Shown: positions 1-4,718 of the stretch, piece after piece
Layout: every line of letters starts with the position of its first letter
Numbering within the stretch: the stretch's first letter is position 1
DNA from: an uncultured Collinsella sp.
Lineage (GTDB): Bacteria > Actinomycetota > Coriobacteriia > Coriobacteriales > Coriobacteriaceae
Length of the DNA: 5,306 nucleotides
Assembly: GCA_900545995.1 (NCBI GenBank)
Contig: URBM01000123.1
Location: 1-5,306 of the forward strand
Direction: 5' to 3'
Translations under genes and position numbers: made by a program
Notes under the pieces: generated by a model
Database searches by the model: none
Seen by the model: only the letters and a program-made list of their open reading frames with translations
What the model was told of the DNA's origin: nothing

Positions 1-26
1 GGCTCGGAGATGTGTATAAGAGACAG
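1..26 (+). other. Nextera/Tn5 sequencing adapter remnant (artefact)
   Basis: The first 26 bases match the 3' part of the Illumina Nextera read-2 adapter. Bases 8-26 are the 19-bp Tn5 mosaic end AGATGTGTATAAGAGACAG. This is library DNA left at the end of a contig, not part of the genome and not a natural transposon. It matters for annotation because it contains an ATG (10-12) in frame with the following esterase, which gives a false start codon and six false residues. Confidence 0.97.
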
Positions 27-27
27 G

Positions 28-822
28 TATACCGGCATGTGTGGTGCACGCCTGCATGCCAAGTACCTTAAACCTGTCTCGGACGAGCACGTGCCATTGG
101 TACTTCAGTTCCATGGATATCCGGGTGCGAGCCGCAGCTGGTTTGAGCAAGCGTCGTTTGCGGGCATGGGCATGGCGCTCATTGCTCTCGATTGTCCTGG
201 CCAAGGAGGCCCCTCCGAGGACATTGGTGGATTTGAGGGCACGACGGTCGCGGGCCATATCGTCGCCGGTATCGACGGCGACCCAGCCAACCTCTACTAT
301 GTCCGCCTACATCAGGATATCCGCATTCTGTGCCGTATCGTTCGCGAGCTCGAGGGCATCGATCTTGCCCGTGTGTTTGTGAACGGCGCGTCGCAGGGCG
401 GCGGTTTGGGCATTGCGACCTGCGCGCTTAACAGCGAGCTCATCAATCGCGCCGCCATCCTCTATCCCTTCTTATCGGATTTCCGCCTGGTCTGGGATTT
501 GGATGCCGACGACATTGCCTACGAGGGTCTGCGCTACTGGTCTCGCTGGTTTGACGAGGACTCGACTCGTATCGAGGAAGCCTATGCCAAGCTGGCGTAC
601 TTCGATTCCAAGAACTTTGCCCCCATGGTCAAATGCCCCGTGCTGTTTGGCACGGGCACAGTCGATATCGTCTGCCCGCCGGCGACGCAGTTTGCGGTCT
701 ACAACAACCTGACCTGTGAAAAGCGTCATGAGTTCTTTGAAGGTTTTGGCCACGAGGAGATTCAGGACTTTGATGATCTGATCATTCCGTTTTTCTGCGA
801 GGGAGGGGAGGCTCATGTCTAA
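28..822 (+). CDS. CE7 acetyl xylan esterase / cephalosporin C deacetylase family protein, 5' truncated
   Basis: This is an alpha/beta-hydrolase of carbohydrate esterase family 7, which removes acetyl groups from sugars; members are usually cytoplasmic oligomers. About 264 genomic residues are present. Visible in order are the family entry motif TGMCGARLHAKYL, the oxyanion-side FHGYPG, the GQGG loop (RGQG-like) near 193-204, the nucleophile elbow GASQGGG with Ser at 391-393, Asp in GTVDIVCPP at 664-666, and His in GFGHEE at 751-753, so the full Ser-Asp-His triad is intact. Compared with the Bacillus subtilis enzyme (about 318 residues), some 60 N-terminal residues are missing. The true start is lost beyond the contig end; the ATG at 10 is adapter and the ATG at 37 is internal. 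The stop overlaps the next gene by 8 bp. The position upstream of nanA, nanK and nanE suggests a sugar O-acetylesterase, possibly acting on O-acetylated sialic acid, but the substrate is not shown by the sequence. Confidence 0.9.
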   Translation, partial: YTGMCGARLHAKYLKPVSDEHVPLVLQFHGYPGASRSWFEQASFAGMGMALIALDCPGQGGPSEDIGGFEGTTVAGHIVAGIDGDPANLYYVRLHQDIRILCRIVRELEGIDLARVFVNGASQGGGLGIATCALNSELINRAAILYPFLSDFRLVWDLDADDIAYEGLRYWSRWFDEDSTRIEEAYAKLAYFDSKNFAPMVKCPVLFGTGTVDIVCPPATQFAVYNNLTCEKRHEFFEGFGHEEIQDFDDLIIPFFCEGGEAHV

Positions 823-1666
823 GTGCGAGAGCAATATCGATGAGTTGATTGTCCCCGAGCTTGCGGGGATTCCTGGGACGGTTTCGTCAAGGCTCTCTGA
901 TTTCCGGGATTGGCGCGGCGATGCTTCTGTGGATGTTTCCGAGTTGGAGACAGCCGCTTCGGATCTTGAGATTTGCGGGCTGACCGTTACGGCGATTGAT
1001 TTCGCAAATCCGTGCGCGCGCTACTCCGAGGTTTCCTTTGAGCTCGGCGGGTATGTCGTGCACGGCCGTTTGATTGAGCCCTCTGGTTGCGCCCGAAGAT
1101 CCGAGCTTGTTCCGCTGTGTCTGATGTTCCATGACATCGACCGACCCGTGCGGGGATGGCATCACATGACGCGGTTTGCCGCCATGGGATATGCCGTGCT
1201 TGCGCTGGACGATGAGACTATTGGATCCAGCGATCTGCAGCAGGGGATTACCTCGCCTGCTTTTGTCGAGCGTGTCCGTTGGGGCTGCGCGTTGGCGAAG
1301 GTTGCGCGCAACCTTGATGGCATGGATCCCGACCGCATCTTTGCATGGGGCGAGGGCCTTGGCGGCGGTGTCGCGCTGGCGGTTTCTGCTCTGGACGAGC
1401 GGGGCCTTGCCTGCACGGCGCTTGCCAATCCGCTTCCCAGCGGTCTCGAGACGCTGTCGCCTCGGGTTCGTGGCTCGGTGCTCATGGGCACATCGCTCAT
1501 GGATACCGTGAGTGATCCCAAGGGCCAGTTTGCCGTATTCAACGGTCTTGAGTGTGACCGGAGGCATATCATCTATGCCAAATACGCTCACGAGCGCATC
1601 AATGCGTTCGAAAACGAAGTCGTCGACTTCTTTAACCAAACGTTCTATTCGTGTTCTTTGGCCTAG
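815..1666 (+). CDS. CE7-like pseudo-esterase lacking the catalytic serine
   Basis: This is a full-length 283-residue protein related to the preceding esterase. Shared landmarks are the N-terminal region running into EVSFELGGYVVHGRLIEP (residues 72-89), MFHDIDRP, the FAAMGYAVLALD strand, MDPDRIFAWGEGLGGG, then LMDT and KGQFAVFNGLECDRRH, and YAHERI. The nucleophile motif GxSxG reads GEGLG (179-183), so Ser is replaced by Gly181. Asp230 and His259 of the triad remain. The GQGG loop is absent, and about 45 residues between the nucleophile strand and the Asp strand of the neighbour are missing. The reading frame is intact, with no frameshift or internal stop, which argues for a kept function such as a structural or regulatory subunit. 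The ATG at 815 lies inside the end of the upstream gene behind AGGGAGG (800-806), so translation is probably coupled. Codon use is looser than in nanA, with AGG, TCA and GGG codons. No substrate can be assigned. Confidence 0.85.
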   Translation: MSKCESNIDELIVPELAGIPGTVSSRLSDFRDWRGDASVDVSELETAASDLEICGLTVTAIDFANPCARYSEVSFELGGYVVHGRLIEPSGCARRSELVPLCLMFHDIDRPVRGWHHMTRFAAMGYAVLALDDETIGSSDLQQGITSPAFVERVRWGCALAKVARNLDGMDPDRIFAWGEGLGGGVALAVSALDERGLACTALANPLPSGLETLSPRVRGSVLMGTSLMDTVSDPKGQFAVFNGLECDRRHIIYAKYAHERINAFENEVVDFFNQTFYSCSLA

Positions 1667-1678
1667 ACGGCCTGGACA

Positions 1679-1713
1679 CCGCCAACAAGAGTGGGCGGCA
1701 TAGGGCTGCCCGC
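1679..1713 (+). other. small hairpins in the leader of nanA
   Basis: The 68-bp gap before nanA contains GGGCGGC (1693-1699) and GCTGCCC (1705-1711), which form a 7-bp stem with one G-U pair and a 5-nt loop. One further wobble and one G-C pair could extend it. An alternative 5-bp stem, CCGCC (1679-1683) with GGCGG (1694-1698), uses the same bases and so cannot form at the same time. No T-run follows, so this is not a normal terminator. The hairpin ends about 10 nt before the ribosome binding site. It could affect mRNA stability or translation, or be chance in GC-rich DNA. Confidence 0.3.
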
Positions 1714-1722
1714 CAGACAACT

Positions 1723-1728
1723 AAGGAG
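1723..1728 (+). promoter_or_regulatory. ribosome binding site of nanA
   Basis: AAGGAG lies 6 nt before GTG at 1735. It fixes the start at this GTG rather than at the in-frame GTG at 1651, which lies inside the upstream gene and would add 28 unrelated residues. Confidence 0.85.
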
Positions 1729-1734
1729 ATTCTT

Positions 1735-2655
1735 GTGGCAACTCAGAAATTCACCGGCGTTATCCCTCCCGTCGTTGTTCCCGATACCGAAGACCACCAG
1801 CTCGACGTTGCCTCCTTTGAGCGCAGCATCAACCGCATGATCGATGCCGGCGTCGATGGCCTGTTCTTCCTGGGCTCCTCGGGCGAGGTCGTCTTCTCCA
1901 CCGACGAGCGCCGTCGCCAGATTGTCGCAGAGGCCGTCCGTATCGTCGACCACCGCGTTCCCGTTCTGGTCGGCATCATCGACACCGAGACCGAGCGCAT
2001 GATCGAGCACGGCAAGGTCGCTCAGGAGCTGGGCGCCGATGCGCTCGTCGCCACCTGCCCGTTCTATGCCCTGCAGGGCATGACCGAGGTCGAGGAGCAC
2101 TTCCGCATCCTTCACGAGGAACTCGACCTGCCCATCTTCGCCTACGACATCCCCGTGTGCGTCCACACCAAGCTCCCCTGGAAGCTCCTTGCTAAGCTCG
2201 GCGCCGAGGGCGTCCTGGCTGGCGTCAAGGATTCCTCGGGCGATGACATCTCGTTCCGCTACCTCATTCAGGAGAACGAGAAGAACGGCCATCCGATGAG
2301 CATCCTTACCGGCCATGAGGTCGTCGTCGACGGTGCCTATCTCGGTGGCGCCGACGGTTCCGTTCCGGGCCTCGCCAACGTTGAGCCCGAGGGCTACGTT
2401 CGTCAGTGGAAGGCCGCTCAGGCTGGTGACTGGGCTACCGTCAAGGCCGAGCAGGATCGCCTCAATGAGATTTCGCACATCTGGGATGTCACCTCGGGCG
2501 TCCAGGGCTATGCCGGTGGCGTCGGCGCCTTCAAGACCGCTATGAACCTCATGGGCATCTTCGACAGCCCGACCATGCCGCGCCCGGTGAAGGCCATGAC
2601 CGGTGAGAACGTCGAGGCGATTCGCAAGGTCCTCCAGGACAACGGTCTCCTTTAA
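1735..2655 (+). CDS. nanA: N-acetylneuraminate lyase (DHDPS/NanA-family class I aldolase)
   Basis: This is a 306-residue TIM-barrel aldolase that probably splits N-acetylneuraminate into N-acetylmannosamine and pyruvate in the cytoplasm. Family marks are GSSGE (47-51), which binds the pyruvate carboxylate, Tyr137 in IFAYDIP, the Schiff-base Lys165 in GVKDSSGD, and GGADGSVPGLAN (204-215). Tyr137 and Lys165 have the same numbers as in E. coli NanA. The Arg that follows YNVP in DapA and binds aspartate semialdehyde is absent (YDIPVCVH), so a lysine-pathway DapA role is unlikely. The E. coli NanA sugar-tail pair Asp191-Glu192 aligns with Glu195-Val196, so this is not a textbook NanA and the exact sugar acid is less certain. 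The assignment leans on the nanK and nanE neighbours. The start is GTG with AAGGAG 6 nt upstream. Codons are strongly biased to C-ending forms, suggesting high expression. Alternatives are another 2-keto-3-deoxy sugar acid aldolase. Confidence 0.85.
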   Translation: MATQKFTGVIPPVVVPDTEDHQLDVASFERSINRMIDAGVDGLFFLGSSGEVVFSTDERRRQIVAEAVRIVDHRVPVLVGIIDTETERMIEHGKVAQELGADALVATCPFYALQGMTEVEEHFRILHEELDLPIFAYDIPVCVHTKLPWKLLAKLGAEGVLAGVKDSSGDDISFRYLIQENEKNGHPMSILTGHEVVVDGAYLGGADGSVPGLANVEPEGYVRQWKAAQAGDWATVKAEQDRLNEISHIWDVTSGVQGYAGGVGAFKTAMNLMGIFDSPTMPRPVKAMTGENVEAIRKVLQDNGLL

Positions 2656-2658
2656 AGC

Positions 2659-2754
2659 TTTCCCAGGCACCCGACCTCGCCGTTCAACCGTGCGGCCATG
2701 ACCCATTAGGTCAATGGCCGCACGGTTTCTCGGCGATCTCGGGCACCTGGAAAA
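2659..2754. repeat. 96-bp imperfect palindrome between nanA and nanK (possible terminator or processing hairpin)
   Basis: The inner stem pairs 2686-2703 with 2709-2727: 18 base pairs, one bulged A at 2713, and the loop CATTA. A 3x3 internal loop follows, and then an outer stem in the same register pairs 2659-2682 with 2731-2754, with 19 of 24 positions complementary. The element begins 3 bp after the nanA stop. Only TTTCT follows the inner stem, so it is a poor classic intrinsic terminator. It may cause partial termination, protect the nanA transcript end, or be a miniature repeat element. It does not resemble the palindrome before nanE in sequence. Confidence 0.75.
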
Positions 2755-2815
2755 CCTTTACCGCGCTGTGACGGCTAGCCTGACGGCGCATTTCCTGTAG
2801 TTGTTTTTGTCTCCG

Positions 2816-2821
2816 AAGGAG
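2816..2821 (+). promoter_or_regulatory. ribosome binding site of nanK
   Basis: AAGGAG lies 6 nt before ATG at 2828. It sets that ATG as the start over the in-frame TTG at 2801, which would add nine residues before the conserved N-terminus. Confidence 0.85.
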
Positions 2822-2827
2822 AACGAC

Positions 2828-3793
2828 ATGGAGAACAAGTACGTCTGCTCTGTCGATATCGGCGGAACTAAGATCGCGACTGCCATCATGGAGTACCCGG
2901 CTGACGGCGGTGTGCCCCATCCCGTTTTTGAGGCTGAGGTTCCCACCGAGGCCCAGGAGGGTGGCGAAGCGGTCTTCCAGCGCATCGAGGCGTCTATCAA
3001 GGCAGCTCTTGAGGCAAATCCCGATGTCGAGGTCCTCGGAGTTGGCATCGGCGCTGCCGGTGTCGTCGACCCCAAGACGGGCGCCATCGCGTATGCCAAT
3101 GAGATTATGCCCGGCTGGTCCGGCGTTCAGTTGGGGCCGCGTCTGCGCGAGGACCTCGGCCTTCCCGTTGCCGTTGTAGGCGACGTGCAGGCTCATGCTC
3201 TGGGCGAGGCCCACTGGGGCGTCGGCAAGGGCAAGTTCTCCGTCTTGTGTTTGGGCATCGGTACGGGCATCGGCGGCGCATATGTCGAGAACGGCCGCGT
3301 GATGCAGGGCTTCCATGGTGCTGCCGGCCATATGGGCCACATCGAGTGCTCGGCTGCCGCCGGCATTCCCTGCGCCTGCGGGCGTTCCGGCCATCTGGAG
3401 TCGGTTGCTTCCGGAACATCAATCGGGCGCATGTACGATGAGCGTTTTGGCCGCGTCGACCCCAGCCGTCCTTCGGTCGGCCGTGACGTGAACGACCTGT
3501 GCCGCGCAGGCGACGCAAAGGCGACCGAGGTCATTCATGACGCCGGCTTTGCGCTGGGCGCCAGCCTGGGCTCGCTTGCTAACATCCTGGACCCTGAGGT
3601 CATCGTGCTTTCGGGCGGCGTGATTCACCAAGGTCCCGATTGGCGTTCACAGACGTGGAAGGACTCGGTGCACGAGGGCTATGCCAGCCAGGCGCTCGAC
3701 CCGCTTCAGGACACGCCGATTCTCATCGGCTCTCTGGAGGGCGACGCGCCGCTTATCGGTGCCGCCGAACACCTTCTTGCATCGTTGAAGTAA
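2828..3793 (+). CDS. nanK: ROK-family N-acetylmannosamine kinase
   Basis: This is a 321-residue cytoplasmic sugar kinase that probably phosphorylates ManNAc with ATP to ManNAc-6-phosphate. The ATP phosphate motif DIGGTK is at residues 10-15, GIGAAGVVDPKTG at 73-85, and the likely catalytic base Asp119 in VVGDVQAHALGE, where most family members have an Asn before the Asp. GIGTGIGGAYV (143-153) is the second phosphate loop. Most ROK glucokinases have Glu in GExGH; here the motif is AGHMGH (166-171), with His as in E. coli NanK, which favours ManNAc over glucose. The zinc motif reads CACGRSGHLE (182-191), with His in place of the usual third Cys. LSGGVI (261-266) is the C-terminal adenosine-side motif. 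The gene sits between nanA and nanE, which supports the call; a GlcNAc or glucose kinase is the main alternative. No convincing promoter is visible just upstream, so it probably shares the nanA transcript. Confidence 0.87.
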   Translation: MENKYVCSVDIGGTKIATAIMEYPADGGVPHPVFEAEVPTEAQEGGEAVFQRIEASIKAALEANPDVEVLGVGIGAAGVVDPKTGAIAYANEIMPGWSGVQLGPRLREDLGLPVAVVGDVQAHALGEAHWGVGKGKFSVLCLGIGTGIGGAYVENGRVMQGFHGAAGHMGHIECSAAAGIPCACGRSGHLESVASGTSIGRMYDERFGRVDPSRPSVGRDVNDLCRAGDAKATEVIHDAGFALGASLGSLANILDPEVIVLSGGVIHQGPDWRSQTWKDSVHEGYASQALDPLQDTPILIGSLEGDAPLIGAAEHLLASLK

Positions 3794-3810
3794 ACATAAC
3801 TACCAAGTGC

Positions 3811-3908
3811 GCCTTCTGAGGTGTCGCAGATTGACGTGAAAGAGGAGCGAAGCGTACTTCGGTACGCGAGCGACGGTTTGAACGTCAAGGTGCGGTGTCT
3901 CAGAAGGC
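3811..3908 (+). repeat. 98-nt structured element with UUCG tetraloop, in the nanK-nanE gap
   Basis: Arms 3811-3837 and 3882-3908 are complementary at 25 of 27 positions; four consecutive pairs are G-U (3821-3824 with 3895-3898) and two positions mismatch (3829-3830 with 3889-3890). At the apex, GCGTAC (3852-3857) and GTACGC (3862-3867) close a c(UUCG)g tetraloop. A direct repeat GAGCGA flanks the apical stem (3845-3850 and 3868-3873). TGTTTT follows at 3909-3914, so the + strand RNA could act as a weak terminator. Four G-U pairs in a row suggest selection at the RNA level. The look is that of a dispersed genomic repeat or a structured RNA; family membership cannot be tested here. Confidence 0.75.
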
Positions 3909-3917
3909 TGTTTTGAG

Positions 3918-3922
3918 AAAGG
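3918..3922 (+). promoter_or_regulatory. weak ribosome binding site of nanE
   Basis: AAAGG lies 11 nt before ATG at 3934, longer than the 5-6 nt seen at the neighbouring genes. A better-spaced AGAAGG (3902-3907) precedes an in-frame TTG at 3913 but is buried in the hairpin arm. The ATG is preferred because MTVDPLIQSLKGKLVVSVQ matches the normal NanE N-terminus. Confidence 0.5.
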
Positions 3923-3933
3923 TTGAGTCGAAC

Positions 3934-4620
3934 ATGACCGTTGATCCTTTGATCCAGTCCCTGAAGGGCAAGCTCGTCGTGAGCGTTCAGGCGTATATGG
4001 GCGAGCCGCTTCGTACGCCCGAGACCATGGCTCAAATGTCTCGCGCTTGCGAGCTTGGCGGCGCCGCCGCCATTCGCTGCCAGGGCCTTGCCGACATTGC
4101 CGCCATTAAGGGTCGCTGTGAGGTTCCCGTCATCGGTCTGTGGAAGGACGGGCACGAGGGCGTTTACATCACGCCGACGCTGCGTCACGCTCGTGCCTGC
4201 GTTGCTGCGGGTGCCGATATCGTGGCGATCGACGCCACCGATCGTCCGCGTCCCGATGGCAAGTCGGTCGAGGATACCTTCCGCCCGCTGCACGAGGAGG
4301 GTGTGCTCCTGATGGCGGATTGTGCCACCATCGAGGACATTCGCCGTGCGGTTGATATGGGCTTCGACCTGGTATCCACCACACTCTCTCACGGTGTCGC
4401 CGCCATCGACTGCACCATGGCCGATGGCCCCGACCTGCCGCTCCTGCGTCAGGCGACCGAGGAATTTCCCGGCCTTCCCATCATTTGCGAGGGTCGCGTG
4501 CATACGCCCGAGGAGGCTCGCGCTGCAATCGACGCCGGCGCGTGGGGCGTTGTCGTCGGCACCGCTATCACGCACCCCACGAGTATTACAAGTTGGTTCA
4601 AGGCTGCGCTTGAGGCGTAA
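3934..4620 (+). CDS. nanE: N-acylglucosamine-6-phosphate (ManNAc-6-P) 2-epimerase
   Basis: This is a 228-residue TIM-barrel enzyme that converts ManNAc-6-phosphate to GlcNAc-6-phosphate, the last nan-specific step before NagA and NagB. Length and motifs fit NanE: LKGKLVVSVQ at 10-19 (the family has GGLIVSCQ), the AAAIRCQG strand, VPVIGLWKDG with the likely catalytic Lys71, the signature DATDRPRP at 100-107, MADCATIED, STTLSHG, ICEGRVHTPEEA with the likely catalytic Glu186, and the phosphate-binding VVVGTAIT near 206-213. All expected key residues are present. It follows nanK by 140 bp, most of it a long hairpin, and is closed by a terminator, so it is probably the last gene of the nan transcript. 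The weak ribosome binding site may lower its translation relative to nanA. Confidence 0.95.
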   Translation: MTVDPLIQSLKGKLVVSVQAYMGEPLRTPETMAQMSRACELGGAAAIRCQGLADIAAIKGRCEVPVIGLWKDGHEGVYITPTLRHARACVAAGADIVAIDATDRPRPDGKSVEDTFRPLHEEGVLLMADCATIEDIRRAVDMGFDLVSTTLSHGVAAIDCTMADGPDLPLLRQATEEFPGLPIICEGRVHTPEEARAAIDAGAWGVVVGTAITHPTSITSWFKAALEA

Positions 4621-4647
4621 GACGGGCCTTGTATCCGCTTGGGGCGG

Positions 4648-4653
4648 TATACT
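4648..4653 (+). promoter_or_regulatory. possible -10 box of a rapZ promoter
   Basis: TATACT is a 5-of-6 match to the sigma-70 type -10 consensus, and AT-rich DNA (CAATAAAGG) follows it. No good -35 box is found at 16-18 bp upstream. If used, transcription would start near 4660 and read through the hairpin at 4672-4700 before rapZ. Confidence 0.3.
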
Positions 4654-4671
4654 CAATAAAGGCAATTGATC

Positions 4672-4707
4672 GCGCGGGATCCGCTGGCCGGGTCCCGCGC
4701 TTATTTT
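4672..4707 (+). terminator. intrinsic terminator between nanE and rapZ
   Basis: GCGCGGGATCC (4672-4682) pairs with GGGTCCCGCGC (4690-4700) in an 11-bp GC-rich stem with one G-U pair and a 7-nt loop. TTATTTT follows at once. It probably ends the nan transcript. The T-tract runs directly into the rapZ ribosome binding site, so a transcript starting upstream of it would meet it as an attenuator. Confidence 0.85.
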
Positions 4708-4713
4708 AGGAGG
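4708..4713 (+). promoter_or_regulatory. ribosome binding site of rapZ
   Basis: A perfect AGGAGG lies 5 nt before ATG at 4719. A second in-frame ATG at 4737 also has an AAGGGAG 5 nt upstream, so a start six codons later is possible. Confidence 0.8.
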
Positions 4714-4718
4714 CACAC

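Noticed and set aside
8..26. Tn5 mosaic end as a mobile element
   Set aside because: The preceding bases are Illumina adapter, so this is library DNA and not a genomic transposon.
25..34. GGTATACC as a NanR-like box
   Set aside because: It spans the adapter junction and coding sequence; the resemblance to GGTATA is accidental.
1735..2655. 4-hydroxy-tetrahydrodipicolinate synthase (DapA)
   Set aside because: The DapA substrate-binding Arg after the YxxP motif is missing, and the neighbours are nanK and nanE.
1663..2706. Long minus-strand open frame opposite nanA (about 347 codons)
   Set aside because: It is a by-product of the C-ending codon bias of nanA; it has no ribosome site or recognisable domain.
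2769..2787. Direct repeat TGACGGC (2769-2775 and 2781-2787) as an operator for nanK
   Set aside because: Only 7 bp, with no promoter boxes nearby and no known regulator site to match it.
2755..2815. Promoter in front of nanK
   Set aside because: TTTACC and CTGACG resemble -35 boxes, but no -10 box is found at 16-18 bp.
3706..4716. Long minus-strand open frame opposite nanE (about 336 codons)
   Set aside because: The nanE side is a clear enzyme with all key residues. The antisense product is low complexity and unrecognisable and crosses two structured gaps.
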